The notes: a model not told the origin generated them from the sequence alone. A stretch of DNA of 64,000 bases from an uncultured Nitrosomonadales bacterium (GCA_903915035.1 CAIWRI010000102.1:1-64000), one strand, 5' to 3'; positions 44,892-54,740 are shown, counted from the stretch's first letter. Numbers and translations are program-made.

Positions 44892-46727
44892 ATGAACATT
44901 TCTTTTAATAAGTACTTTATGTCCGCTAAGGAGTTCCCGCTTGAACTGGACTGGCGCGCTGCATTGCCGGTTACGGTTCTGCTACTGACACAGGCCGGGC
45001 TTTACGTGTGGATGGCTCCGCGCGGATTTGAATTTACCGACGAGTCATACTATTTTCTCAACTATCTGTACTGGCGAGACCTGATTGGAACAATGTCGTT
45101 TTTTGGCGTCTATTTTGAATGGCCGTTCAGGATGCTTGGCCAAAGTGTGCCTGCTATTCGTATTTTCAGTCTTCTGTTGCTGCTTGCTAGCAGTGCCTTC
45201 TTTACCAAAGAAGCATTGGGTTATGTTTCCCGCCGCGATGGGATGACGAATGAAACGCCTTGGGCATTCATGCTGACCGCCATGGTTGTTTCACTGTTCT
45301 ACTTCGGATACCTGAGCACGCTCAGGGCACCCTCTTACAACCTTCTCGCGATCTGTTCAATGTTGGTATCTACAGGGCTATTACTGCGTCTGTTGGAGCG
45401 AGACGTACAGTTTTTTAATGCGCAGTTGACTTCGTTCTGTTACGGCTTGGTTGTCGGTGCCTGCGGCTTGGGCAAGCCTTCGACAGGAGTGCTGCTGGTA
45501 TTTTTCCACACAATGTTCTTCGCGTTGGCTAATCGTGATTGGCGGTTGAGGCACCTGCTGGATCTATTTGCCTTTTCCCTGGCTGGTGTAAGCCTGAACT
45601 TTGTTGTACTGCAATGGGAACATCCCCAGTGGCAGGGAGAGTTGCGCGAGGGGATGGCATTGCTAGGGATGGACGGCTCCCACGGCCTGCTTGATTTGGC
45701 AAATAAATTGCGGTGGGATATGCAGGCAATGGCACCTAAGTTGCTGCTTTTGGTTATTGGCGCAGAATTAGCCGTTGTGCTGCTGGTTCGTTGGCTTAGC
45801 CCCTACAGTCGCACCGTTTTGTCGGCAGTGGTGGGTGCGCTGATTTGCGGTTGTGTGCTTGAGTTGATATGGGGGCCCGCACGATGGTGGTTGCCGCTGC
45901 TTGGGCTGGCTGCGCTGTTACTCTGGAGCGTCGAAGGCTTTAGCCGCATGCCATTTCGTTTTGCAAAGGGCGACTTGACGGATTTAGCCTTGATGGCCTT
46001 GCTGTTTGCATTACCTATTGCATTCTCGTTTGGGACCAACATGCCTGTGTTGGAGCACAGCAAAATGGCGGCGGTGTTTGCTATCACAGCGCTTTTTTTG
46101 CGGCTTCAGCGTCTTGCTCGCCTTGGCATTCTCGCCCCCTCCGTACTTGGTGTTTGCTTGGTTGCCCTGTGCATACCGACGCTAGTGATACAGCTAAAAG
46201 CGGCACTAGATGTCCAGTATACATATCGCCAACGTAGTGCTCTTGCCGAGCAAACAATACCAGTGCGCCTTGGTGCTGCCGGCAACACGTTGCTTGTCGA
46301 CGCTTCAACGCGTGAAACACTGCAATCCGTGATTGGAGCCGCTCGCGCAGCCGGCTTCAAGCCCGGCCAGGTAATCCTAGATTTTACCGGCGATGGCTCT
46401 GGCCTGATCTACGCGCTTGGCGGGAAGCCACTGGGATCAGCCTGGCTGTCAGGTGGATATCCGGGTAGCCAGGGCATTGCCGCTTGCGTGATCCAACAAC
46501 TCCCAGTTGAGCCGCTGCGAAATGCCTGGCTGCTTAGCTCGGATAACAATCCTCGTGCAATCAATGGTTGGCAGAGATTGCTGGATGAGCGTCTGGGCCC
46601 CGGTGCACATGAGCTGGTAGCGACTGTCCTTATCGGTGCCCCATATCGCTGGAAAAAAAATTCGCCGGATAGCCTGTCCGTTCAGATATGGAAACCGCGA
46701 GTCTCCCCAGTATCAGGAAAACCTTAA
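44892..46727 (+). CDS. Large GT-C-like membrane protein
   Basis: 611 residues, about 11-12 membrane helices in the first 440, then a ~170-residue soluble C-terminal domain. An early loop has FEFTDESYYFLNYLYW, with acidic residues in the first outer loop as in GT-C transferases (GT39/ArnT-like). It fits the third element of GtrA-GtrB-GtrC systems, transferring the sugar from the polyprenyl carrier to its final acceptor. I prefer the ATG at 44892 (AAAGG box) over the GTG at 44886. The family is not certain. Confidence 0.68.
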   Translation: MNISFNKYFMSAKEFPLELDWRAALPVTVLLLTQAGLYVWMAPRGFEFTDESYYFLNYLYWRDLIGTMSFFGVYFEWPFRMLGQSVPAIRIFSLLLLLASSAFFTKEALGYVSRRDGMTNETPWAFMLTAMVVSLFYFGYLSTLRAPSYNLLAICSMLVSTGLLLRLLERDVQFFNAQLTSFCYGLVVGACGLGKPSTGVLLVFFHTMFFALANRDWRLRHLLDLFAFSLAGVSLNFVVLQWEHPQWQGELREGMALLGMDGSHGLLDLANKLRWDMQAMAPKLLLLVIGAELAVVLLVRWLSPYSRTVLSAVVGALICGCVLELIWGPARWWLPLLGLAALLLWSVEGFSRMPFRFAKGDLTDLALMALLFALPIAFSFGTNMPVLEHSKMAAVFAITALFLRLQRLARLGILAPSVLGVCLVALCIPTLVIQLKAALDVQYTYRQRSALAEQTIPVRLGAAGNTLLVDASTRETLQSVIGAARAAGFKPGQVILDFTGDGSGLIYALGGKPLGSAWLSGGYPGSQGIAACVIQQLPVEPLRNAWLLSSDNNPRAINGWQRLLDERLGPGAHELVATVLIGAPYRWKKNSPDSLSVQIWKPRVSPVSGKP

Positions 46728-47932
46728 TGACACTAAGCACATCTACTCAGAAGTGTGAGACTATCACTTCCGTAACTGTTCTGATACCAACATTTAACCG
46801 GGCGGGTTATATCAGAGAATGCCTGACAAGTATCCTTAGTCAGACCGTTCCGCCGCATCAGGTTATCGTGATTGATGATGGATCTCAGGACGACACTGCA
46901 ACCATACTGAACGAGTATAAGAATAGCATCACGATTCTCAGGCAACCAAACGGTGGCAAGGCTTCTGCAGTCAATTTTGGCCTAAAGCATGCGTCTGGTG
47001 AATACGTCTGGATTTTCGATGATGATGATGTTGCATTGCCTGATTCGATCGAAAAACGTTTGGCGGTATTTGATGCCCGGCCTGAATTGGGGTTCGTGAT
47101 CAGCGGGCACTACCACGGACAGGATGGGGCGGATGGCAGTATAGTGCGTGGGAGGTTGTACGAAGTCCCATGCCATCCCGAACAGGAAATATTTCCGCGT
47201 TTGATGGACGGATACTATTTTACGCTGCAAAGTATTTTGGTTAAAACATCTTGCTATCAAGATATTGGCGGGTTAGACGAGGCGTTGCTGCGTTCGCAGG
47301 ACTACGACATAATGATCAGGCTCGCTCAACGTTACCCCTGTGCGGTATTAAGTGAACCGACTTATATCATTCGTCAACACACGGGTGAGCGAGGCCCTGC
47401 AAGTATTCGTCACTCGGGTTTTTCACGAGAAAACATCTGGCTTGAATATGATCGGCTAATAGGACACAAAATCCGCGCCAATGTCGAGCTTGAGGAGTTC
47501 CTGCCAAGAAAGGTGGGCAGTGCTGTAAATGGAGAGTTTGACAGGCGAAGTGCTTTGCTTTGGAGGATGTCAGTGATGGCCAGCAAAGGCATGATCGGCG
47601 AGATGTTGGACGATTTGGTGATGGCGTGCGGTAATGGGGTGGAGGGTGTAAACGGTCTGAGTTATGTTCAGCGCAAAATTTGCAGCGGAAGCATATTTCA
47701 TATTTATTTTTTAATGGAGCTTCAGAAAAACCCAAAGCAATTACTTGACAGGTTGCATAAGATTGGAAGACTTAAGGCTGGCCGCGATGCCATCATCGGG
47801 TTTGCTCGTGGATTTTTCTGGATGGCAAGAAAGGGCGACGCGGGTGCGAAGTTACGGCTAACCCGACTATTGATGGGTTGTCGACTATTATTGGCTGCTC
47901 GTCCATTCTTTAGAAATAGCGCTTCAAAGTGA
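46727..47932 (+). CDS. Family 2 glycosyltransferase B
   Basis: GT-A fold: VTVLIPTFNRAGYIRECL, VIDDGSQDDTAT, NGGKASAVNFGL, FDDDDVALPDSIEKR. Its ATG shares a base with the stop of the preceding gene (TAATG). 401 residues. It is clearly related to the gene at 40244 over the full length, including a C-terminal region (WRMSVMASKGMIGEML against ARMAVMAGKGCIAEMF), so the two come from a duplication. Confidence 0.87.
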   Translation: MTLSTSTQKCETITSVTVLIPTFNRAGYIRECLTSILSQTVPPHQVIVIDDGSQDDTATILNEYKNSITILRQPNGGKASAVNFGLKHASGEYVWIFDDDDVALPDSIEKRLAVFDARPELGFVISGHYHGQDGADGSIVRGRLYEVPCHPEQEIFPRLMDGYYFTLQSILVKTSCYQDIGGLDEALLRSQDYDIMIRLAQRYPCAVLSEPTYIIRQHTGERGPASIRHSGFSRENIWLEYDRLIGHKIRANVELEEFLPRKVGSAVNGEFDRRSALLWRMSVMASKGMIGEMLDDLVMACGNGVEGVNGLSYVQRKICSGSIFHIYFLMELQKNPKQLLDRLHKIGRLKAGRDAIIGFARGFFWMARKGDAGAKLRLTRLLMGCRLLLAARPFFRNSASK

Positions 47933-48969
47933 ACGGTATTCTTGATCAAGCGAGGCTGGCAATTGAAAACCATATGAGCACACAATTCGCAACTGCTCCA
48001 CTTATCTTCGGACCTTTTCCCCTGATAACGGTGATCGTGCCAGCTTACAACTGTGCAACCTATCTGCCAGAGGCGCTGGACAGCATTCTTTCCCAGCAAT
48101 ATCCGAATCTGGAAATCATCGTTGTGGACGATGGCTCTGTCGATGGCTGCGCTGAAATTGCCGATGATTATGGTCCTCCTGTAAGGGTCATTCGCCAGCA
48201 GAATCAGGGACCGGCCGCTGCACGTAACCGGGCGGCGAGAGAGGCTAAAGGGGAATACCTTGCCTTTCTGGACGGGGACGATCTCTGGCTCCCGGGCAAG
48301 CTCAAGGATCAGATGACACATTTGTTAGCTCATCGGGATATTGGAATTGTTTATGGTGGTTTTTGTCGCTGGTATGCCGACAAAAACGGCACATACCCTT
48401 CGGTATTGAGTGTTCATACGGTCGAAAATAGCGATGGACTGGACTTAAAACTATCGGGTTGGATTTACCACCATTTGCTCATTGATAATTATATTCACAT
48501 CATCACAGCGATCGTTTCGCGCAGCTTGTTTGAAATCTTGGGTGGTTTTGATGAGTCGCTGCGGATTGGTGAGGATTACGACTTCTGGCTGCGGGCAACG
48601 CAACTTGTACAGGCACATAAACTGGCAAGAGATGTCGCGCTTTACCGTGTAAATCCTGCCAGCACGACACATATCCCCCGCACAGTCAATTATGAGCAGG
48701 TGGTGGTGCTCCGCGCGGCAACAAAATATGGGCTTAGCTCCCCTGACGGTGCGGCGATTTCTCAGGCTGAATTTAATAACCGCCTGTCCGGCTTTGCTTT
48801 TGGTCACGGTTTCCTCCATTTTTGGCATGGCTCTCCATGCGTGGCTCTTGATTCTTTCAGGGAGGCGATAAAATTCAGGGGGAAACGATTGAAAACGATC
48901 ATGTATTTCTTTTTATCATACCTGCGATGCAAGCTGTCTCGCTTCATACACAGTTACAACAAAGGGTAG
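47929..48969 (+). CDS. Family 2 glycosyltransferase C
   Basis: GT-A fold: ITVIVPAYNCATYLPEALDSIL, VVDDGSVDG, NQGPAAARNRAAREAKGEYLAFLDGDDLW, GEDYDFWLRA. 346 residues. It starts with GTG overlapping the preceding stop (GTGA); an ATG at 47974 is an alternative. Part of the plus-strand transferase series. Confidence 0.87.
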   Translation: MNGILDQARLAIENHMSTQFATAPLIFGPFPLITVIVPAYNCATYLPEALDSILSQQYPNLEIIVVDDGSVDGCAEIADDYGPPVRVIRQQNQGPAAARNRAAREAKGEYLAFLDGDDLWLPGKLKDQMTHLLAHRDIGIVYGGFCRWYADKNGTYPSVLSVHTVENSDGLDLKLSGWIYHHLLIDNYIHIITAIVSRSLFEILGGFDESLRIGEDYDFWLRATQLVQAHKLARDVALYRVNPASTTHIPRTVNYEQVVVLRAATKYGLSSPDGAAISQAEFNNRLSGFAFGHGFLHFWHGSPCVALDSFREAIKFRGKRLKTIMYFFLSYLRCKLSRFIHSYNKG

Positions 48970-48973
48970 TCCA

Positions 48974-49930
48974 GTGAAATTGTCAGTGGCAATGTGTACT
49001 TACAACGGCGAGCGATTTGTCATTGAGCAATTACGCTCCATTCTTGAGCAATCCAAAAAAGTAAACGAGATCATTATCTCCGACGATGGCTCGTCTGACG
49101 CTACGCTCGATCTGGTGCGACATGTGTTTGCAGATTTTGCCGGGAAAGTTCCAGAATTGAAAATACTCACAGGTGAAAGATTGGGGATCGTTCATAATTT
49201 TTCTCGCGCAGTCAGTGCCTGCACAGGCGATATCATTTTTCTGTGTGATCAGGATGATGTCTGGCTCCCGAACAAGGTCGAAGTAATCATTTCAGTCTTT
49301 GAAAGTCAGCCTGATGCGTTGCTGGTTTGCAGCGACGCGCGTCTGGTGGATGCTGAACTGCACGATCTTGGTAAATCGCAATTTCAGATGGTCAGGATGA
49401 GCGATGGTTTGCGTCGGTCATTGGAAGGGGAAAATGGGTTTGAAATGCTGTTGTGCCGCAATGTCGTGACGGGTGCTACGGTCGCGTTTCGCCGTAAACT
49501 TCTCGATCTTGCTTTACCCTTCTTGGATGAATGGCTGCACGATGGTTGGTTGGCAATTATGGCCGCGGCACAGGGTGGGTTGCGCGTAATCAACACACCG
49601 CTGGTGCTGTACCGTCAGCATGGGGGAAACCAATGCGGCATGAAGCCTGAAACTTTTGCGAATCAACTGGCCCAGGCCTTGAGTCGTACACGTGAAACGT
49701 CGGGCTGCGAACGCATACGCCAGTTGATCGATCGGATCAGCATGGCGACAGGGAGCTTGAATGATCGCAGGATGAAACATTTGCGGTCGGCGCTGGCTTT
49801 TGAGAAACAGCGTCAACAGTTGCCCAGTTCACGTGCGGAACGGTTTTTTTTTATTGGATTCATGGCAGTTAAATACTGGCGCTACGCGGACGGGATGAGA
49901 TCAGGAGCCAAAGATTTTCTCGCACGTTAA
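48974..49930 (+). CDS. Family 2 glycosyltransferase D (rhamnosyltransferase-like)
   Basis: Short GT-A type: LSVAMCTYNGERFVIEQL, ISDDGSSDAT, IIFLCDQDDVWLPNKV, VTGATVAFRR, HDGWLAI, YRQHGGNQCG. These features match the RfaF/rhamnosyltransferase group of GT2. 318 residues, GTG start, 4 bp after the previous gene. It is the last gene of the plus-strand run, convergent with the O-ligase gene 27 bp away. Confidence 0.85.
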   Translation: MKLSVAMCTYNGERFVIEQLRSILEQSKKVNEIIISDDGSSDATLDLVRHVFADFAGKVPELKILTGERLGIVHNFSRAVSACTGDIIFLCDQDDVWLPNKVEVIISVFESQPDALLVCSDARLVDAELHDLGKSQFQMVRMSDGLRRSLEGENGFEMLLCRNVVTGATVAFRRKLLDLALPFLDEWLHDGWLAIMAAAQGGLRVINTPLVLYRQHGGNQCGMKPETFANQLAQALSRTRETSGCERIRQLIDRISMATGSLNDRRMKHLRSALAFEKQRQQLPSSRAERFFFIGFMAVKYWRYADGMRSGAKDFLAR

Positions 49931-49956
49931 GCTATTGTGATCCCGGCAGAGGAGGC

Positions 49957-51270
49957 TCAACGGCTAGATAAATTTTTTCGTGAATTTTTTGCATTGATCA
50001 CTTTGTATGTTTTTACCTGTGGCGCTGCATCGGGATTCTTTCCCGCCTGATAATGCTCAACCCAGCGGCGAGCGACCACCACCAGCACCATGATATCGTA
50101 GGGAAGATCGAAGTAAGCCAGGCTCAGGAACGCGCCGCCCACGGCATAACCTAGCAGGCTCACCTGACACATTCCGCCCAGCATCGCAGCCCATTCTGTT
50201 TCGGCGTTTCCCTTTGCATTTTTACGAAGCCAATTGGCAGAACGCCAGGTCAGTGCCCCGATGGTTAAAAATAATGCTAGTCCCACGAAACCATGTTCAC
50301 CCAATACCGAAAAATAGATGCTGTGCGCAACGTGCAGATCTTGAGGATTTGGCGCGTACATGGCGAAAGTGGCTTGATTGTAGATATCGAACCCACCGCC
50401 GAAAAAATTATGGCAGGCAATATTCCAGTTCATCCACCAGGCATTAATGCGCCCCATGGCCGATCCATCCTGCTGGTAATTATCGATGGTATTCATACGT
50501 TCATGCCATGCTCCGGGCATGAACGACATGAGAAGAATGCCGCCGATGACCATCAGTGTTCCGAATTGCAGTTTTTGCCGGCCACGCAGCCAGAGCAGGG
50601 CAGTCATAGCAGCAAGTGCTACGAAAGCACCTCGTGACTGGCTGCCTATAGAAGCGATCGCTGTGAGCGCCATCGCCGCCAGTAAGGCATGGCGCTGCCA
50701 GATTTTTTTCGTCTGATCACGTAAAAAATATATGAGCGGGATACCCATAATTAAGGCGAGCGCTACTTCATTATTGCCCCCGATAAAGCTTCCCTCCGGA
50801 CCCCAGACACGATAACTTCCACCTGTTGCCAACGTGAAAATTCCCCCCTTTACGCCAAAAAATCCAAGTGATAAAACAAGCACCCATACCAGTGCAGTTA
50901 TGTGCGTTTTGCTGTGAAGAACGAATAGGGTCACAAAGATCATCAAATTGATTTTGAGCACCTTTATCAGCATATCTGTGCTCCCGTCGGGGAAAAACGA
51001 GAAAGGGTAGCCTATGCAAATCCACAATACGAAGAGTAACAGCGCGACTGAAGGCGGGGGGAGAGAGAAGTTCCTTTTATCTTTTGTCAGAAGCAGCCCT
51101 GCCAGTGTTGCGCCGGCAGCGATGGCCGCAAATGGTAAAGTGGCATCCCAAGTATAGAGCTGGGGATTCATGATGCTGATCCATGTCCACATCAGCACAC
51201 CGACGTAGGGGTGAGCCAGCGCCCATGCCGAACCAACAGCCACTATCAGTATCAGAAATCCTTGTCGCAT
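49957..51270 (-). CDS. O-antigen ligase/polymerase-like protein, exosortase A-associated
   Basis: 437 residues, about 10-12 membrane helices. Motifs IGYPFSFFPDGSTDML, GGSYRVWGPEGSFIGGNNEVAL and SIGSQSRGAF are those of the putative O-glycosylation ligase found in exosortase A loci (TIGR03097-like). The SRGAF segment and the large outer loop with VAHSIYFSVLGEHG are typical of Wzy/WaaL-type proteins. It either polymerises the EPS or attaches it to protein. It is the last gene of the minus-strand run. Confidence 0.88.
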   Translation of the reverse strand: MRQGFLILIVAVGSAWALAHPYVGVLMWTWISIMNPQLYTWDATLPFAAIAAGATLAGLLLTKDKRNFSLPPPSVALLLFVLWICIGYPFSFFPDGSTDMLIKVLKINLMIFVTLFVLHSKTHITALVWVLVLSLGFFGVKGGIFTLATGGSYRVWGPEGSFIGGNNEVALALIMGIPLIYFLRDQTKKIWQRHALLAAMALTAIASIGSQSRGAFVALAAMTALLWLRGRQKLQFGTLMVIGGILLMSFMPGAWHERMNTIDNYQQDGSAMGRINAWWMNWNIACHNFFGGGFDIYNQATFAMYAPNPQDLHVAHSIYFSVLGEHGFVGLALFLTIGALTWRSANWLRKNAKGNAETEWAAMLGGMCQVSLLGYAVGGAFLSLAYFDLPYDIMVLVVVARRWVEHYQAGKNPDAAPQVKTYKVINAKNSRKNLSSR

Positions 51271-51302
51271 TGCTTATCGTCTCCGTCTGTTTAATTGACA
51301 TT

Positions 51303-52112
51303 TCATTCCGTTTTGAACCAGCGCACGCGCGATGGAAGTTGGGTGTTTGCCAGCATTCCGCTACTCAACCTTTTCGCTAAATATCGCTCCTGGCGCAAGC
51401 CCCTGTCCTTGACTTGATAGAGTCGCCCTTTATCCACTTGTGGCTGTCCAAGTGCCTCGCCCTGTGCCAGCCGTCTCAGCGCTTCGGCGTATATTTCCGA
51501 ACTACCTTGTACGCTGCGCCAGAAAAGTGTCAACTCATCATCGCCCTTACGCACTTCCGGGCAGACGTGAGCAATAAGTCTGCCGGTGTCTATGCCTCGA
51601 TCGATGAAATGCAGCGTACAACCGATTTTTTCCGGCTCGCCATTATATAGAGCCCAAAATGTACAGTCTGCACCGCGGTATTCAGGAGAGAGTCCGCCAT
51701 GCAAATTTATGATGCCGATTCGCCCCATGTCGAGCAACGAGCCACGGATAAGCGAAGTACCAAACACCGCAATCACATCCGGCTGTAACGTGCGCGCCAG
51801 TTTGATGACATCGGGATGGTTGATGTGCGGTACTTTGATGAGTAAATCTGATCGCTCCAGATGGGGTGACGTTTCACCAAAGAAGAACTTTCCTTCGCCA
51901 CCCCAGATATAGCGTCTGCGATCACGCAACCAACGCCATATCTTGCGCCACACAATATTCGGGTGAAGAAATTGCAGTACTTTTTTTGCCGTCCAATGGC
52001 TGCCTGCCTCCTGAATGATGGCAAGCACATTCATTTCACGGGATAACCGGTTGACCACATAAAGATGCCGCGGTGAGCGGCCGCACAACACCATGATGGA
52101 TAAATCAGCCAT
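51303..52112 (-). CDS. Formyltransferase-fold protein (sugar or amine formylation)
   Basis: The formyl-THF-dependent transferase core is INLHGGLSPEYRGADC with the catalytic Asn and His, and IDRGIDTGRLI with the catalytic Asp. The first ~90 residues form a less typical Rossmann domain (LSIMVLCGRSPRHLYVV). The ATG at 52112 (GGAGG box 8 bp away) gives 269 residues and overlaps the preceding gene by 8 bp. It probably formylates an amino sugar, as in ArnA, WbkC or VioF, rather than Met-tRNA. The amino sugar would come from other genes in the locus. Confidence 0.82.
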   Translation of the reverse strand: MADLSIMVLCGRSPRHLYVVNRLSREMNVLAIIQEAGSHWTAKKVLQFLHPNIVWRKIWRWLRDRRRYIWGGEGKFFFGETSPHLERSDLLIKVPHINHPDVIKLARTLQPDVIAVFGTSLIRGSLLDMGRIGIINLHGGLSPEYRGADCTFWALYNGEPEKIGCTLHFIDRGIDTGRLIAHVCPEVRKGDDELTLFWRSVQGSSEIYAEALRRLAQGEALGQPQVDKGRLYQVKDRGLRQERYLAKRLSSGMLANTQLPSRVRWFKTE

Positions 52113-53328
52113 GATACTGTCCTCCCGGTTTGACCAGACGGGTGGCAACAGGTGGAATGATCTCATCCGTCATATCCATTATCAACGCATCGGCAAAGAA
52201 TTTTGCCGCCCAGTTGGGATATTCGAAGCGCGAATAAGCTCCCCAAATTGGACAAGATCCGGCAATGCCGCCTTTAACGGCATCGTCCTCATCATCAAGC
52301 CGCTGGGTACGCTTTAGAAATTCAATTGCACGAAGTGCATGTTCGCGCAGTTCGGGTGCATCAGCCTCTTGCGCCAGACGCATCCAGTTGATACTCATCT
52401 GGGCTATGCCGGTCAGGCAGCTGTAGCTTGCACGCGGCTCCCAGTTGTCAGCATAGGTTCCTGCCAGATCGCCATCAGTATGCTGGACATGTGCCATGCA
52501 TCGCGCGGCGCTAAGCGCAGCCGACAGGTAACGATCTTCCTCAAGTAACACACCACATTCCAGCAAACCTCGAATCGCATAGGCGATTGTGTGAGTGAAC
52601 GGGAGCTTTTCTTGGGTAAAGGCATTATTAGCAAACCAGCCAGATTGTGTTTGCCGGGTCAATGCCCATTCAAGGTTACGTCGTGCGGCGCGCAACAGTG
52701 TTGGTTCATTTGCAAGCAGGCCGGTAGCGGCGAGCGCCCAGGTGCCCCGAGTGTTGTATACATGCGGTATGCCGTTGTGTTCAAATTTTCGCCAAGACCC
52801 GTCATCATCCTGCTGTTGAACCAGCCATTTCCCCGCTTGGACTGCTGATGCTAAACATTCATTGCGGCCTAATTGTAAGTAACCAGCAAGCATGCCGTGC
52901 ATGATCTGACCGGTATTGAAAATGACGGGTTGGCTGCCAGTTTCACCGAAGTGCCCTGGAAAAGCACCGTCTTGCTGCTGAAGTGAACGTTCCCAATCAA
53001 TCATACGCTGTGCTCGCAGTATCAGTTCCGGCCGATCAAGAATTTTCGCGGCAGCTAAAAAAGTCTCAATGATGTAACCCGTTGTTTCGGGATAACTCGG
53101 CAGCCAGCCATCTGCAAAACTCCAGCCCGCAGCAATGCCCGCATCCGGTAGATCCTTGCGCACATCCTGTGCGCGACATAGCCAATCGATGGCCCCCGCA
53201 AGATGCATATGGTGCGATTGTGGCTTGTTCGAGGCTGGTTGCAGCAGATCGTTCACGATGAGGCGAAGGTGACGTGGACGCCATGGTTTATAGCGGAATG
53301 GCAAGCTTAGCAGCATCACAATATTCAT
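52105..53328 (-). CDS. Alpha/alpha-toroid protein of unknown activity
   Basis: 407 residues with repeats of helix pairs carrying YPETTGYIIETFLAAAK, QQQDGAFPGHFG, FNTGQIMHGMLAGYLQLG, QQQDDDGSWRKF and AGSCPIWGAYSRFEYPNWAAKFFADAL. This is the alpha/alpha-toroid of glycan-active enzymes (GH88, uronic acid epimerase, squalene cyclase-like folds), without an identifiable catalytic motif. It has no signal peptide. It is tightly coupled to CapK (4-bp overlap) and to the formyltransferase (8-bp overlap), so the three act together. Presumed to be glycan modification. Confidence 0.65.
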   Translation of the reverse strand: MNIVMLLSLPFRYKPWRPRHLRLIVNDLLQPASNKPQSHHMHLAGAIDWLCRAQDVRKDLPDAGIAAGWSFADGWLPSYPETTGYIIETFLAAAKILDRPELILRAQRMIDWERSLQQQDGAFPGHFGETGSQPVIFNTGQIMHGMLAGYLQLGRNECLASAVQAGKWLVQQQDDDGSWRKFEHNGIPHVYNTRGTWALAATGLLANEPTLLRAARRNLEWALTRQTQSGWFANNAFTQEKLPFTHTIAYAIRGLLECGVLLEEDRYLSAALSAARCMAHVQHTDGDLAGTYADNWEPRASYSCLTGIAQMSINWMRLAQEADAPELREHALRAIEFLKRTQRLDDEDDAVKGGIAGSCPIWGAYSRFEYPNWAAKFFADALIMDMTDEIIPPVATRLVKPGGQYHG

Positions 53329-54740
53329 TCAGTCCTCCGACTGTTGGTTATGCTATTTGAACTGGCGATACCCAGGCTGCCAGCGAGGCGCACATGACTG
53401 ACAACATAACGCTGCTTGCCGGACGCCTCCGCTGCAATGTTGTCTACGAGTCGAATGAGGATGTTCATATCTTCTCCCATTCTTTTTTTTAGACCCGCTT
53501 CGATTGTTCTTAATGCCACATCGCGCCAGTTCATGTTTGGTACCACCAATACTTCCAGGGAGCGCAGTTCGTGCTGAATCAATTTGAATTCGGCAACACC
53601 TTCCACAGCTCGCAGCACATAAATACCCGCTAGGGCATGCATGATAGTGCCATCGCTTTTTACCAGGAAATCAGTGCTACGCCCCACTACTTCGGAGATA
53701 ATATGCAGACCCTGACCATTTTGGCATGACTCTTCGCTCATCCTCACCATGTCGCCGGTACGATAACGAATAAAGGGCTGAGCGTCAGAGCATAACCCGC
53801 TCATGACAGCCTCGCCCATCTCTCCCGATTTGACTGGTTTCCCTTGATTGTCAAGTACTTCCATGAAAATGCTTTCGCTTAGCAGCAGCATTTGGCCATG
53901 CGGTGCTTCATGTGCTGTAAAACCGATGTCGCGGCTGCCAAATTCATTGGCTACCGGCACACCAAATACCTCCTGAATCAGCGACCTCTGGTGGGGGAAG
54001 AGCGGCTCGCCCGTAGTACATACCACGCGTAGCTTAGGCAAACTGAAGCGCGCATTACGTTCCTTCGCATGCATCGCCAGCAATGCTAGCGAACTGGCGT
54101 AGCCATAGATAGAACGGGGCTGCCAGGATTGGATAGTTTTTACGTAAATATCCATCTGAGATGGTGACATATTGAAGGCGTTTAGCACCAGCTGATTTAC
54201 CAGTCGGTCACGCAATGTTTTGATGCGATCGGTTTTATTGAGCTCGACCGGTGCACCCCATAAATATACTTCCCTTTCACCCGGCTCAACGCCCCACCAG
54301 CGACGAGCCCGCATTCTGCCTGCCGCATCGGACGCTTGCCGCTGCCTGCCATAATAAAAAGTCAACGGACTGCCACTCGATCCGCCTGTGTTGTAGCGAA
54401 AAGCCCCGCCGGGCACATCATGCCAAACCAACCGATCGCGATTGGCCGACGCATCCGCTTTGTTCATAGTGGGCAACTTATGGTAATCAGAAATCGTTAA
54501 CGGATACGAAAGTTCGAGTCCTGCTGCCTGAATGCGCTCCGCGTGCCAAGGGCAATGCTGCATTGCCACACTAAGTAAGTTTTGCAGTTTTTGCAATTGT
54601 AGCTGCTCAATTTCTTGACGCGATAGCCATTGTGAACGCTCTAATTCACGCAAATAAGTAAACGTCGGTCGACGCAGCAGTTGCTCCTGAAAACGGTAGA
54701 TAGAGCCGCCGAGCAGTGAATTAATTGCGGCATACTTCAT
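53325..54740 (-). CDS. CapK/phenylacetate-CoA ligase-like AMP-forming enzyme
   Basis: YNTGGSSGSPLTFYYGR is the AMP-binding loop. VCTTGEPLFPHQRSLI, NEFGSRDIGFTAHE and RYRTGDMVRM complete the adenylation domain of the CapK family. The start at 54740 (MKYAAINSLLGG) gives 471 residues; the frame extends back to 54833, but those codons look non-coding. Such enzymes in capsule loci are thought to activate a carboxylic or amino acid for transfer to a sugar. It heads the CapK-toroid-formyltransferase trio. Confidence 0.85.
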   Translation of the reverse strand: MKYAAINSLLGGSIYRFQEQLLRRPTFTYLRELERSQWLSRQEIEQLQLQKLQNLLSVAMQHCPWHAERIQAAGLELSYPLTISDYHKLPTMNKADASANRDRLVWHDVPGGAFRYNTGGSSGSPLTFYYGRQRQASDAAGRMRARRWWGVEPGEREVYLWGAPVELNKTDRIKTLRDRLVNQLVLNAFNMSPSQMDIYVKTIQSWQPRSIYGYASSLALLAMHAKERNARFSLPKLRVVCTTGEPLFPHQRSLIQEVFGVPVANEFGSRDIGFTAHEAPHGQMLLLSESIFMEVLDNQGKPVKSGEMGEAVMSGLCSDAQPFIRYRTGDMVRMSEESCQNGQGLHIISEVVGRSTDFLVKSDGTIMHALAGIYVLRAVEGVAEFKLIQHELRSLEVLVVPNMNWRDVALRTIEAGLKKRMGEDMNILIRLVDNIAAEASGKQRYVVSHVRLAGSLGIASSNSITNSRRTE

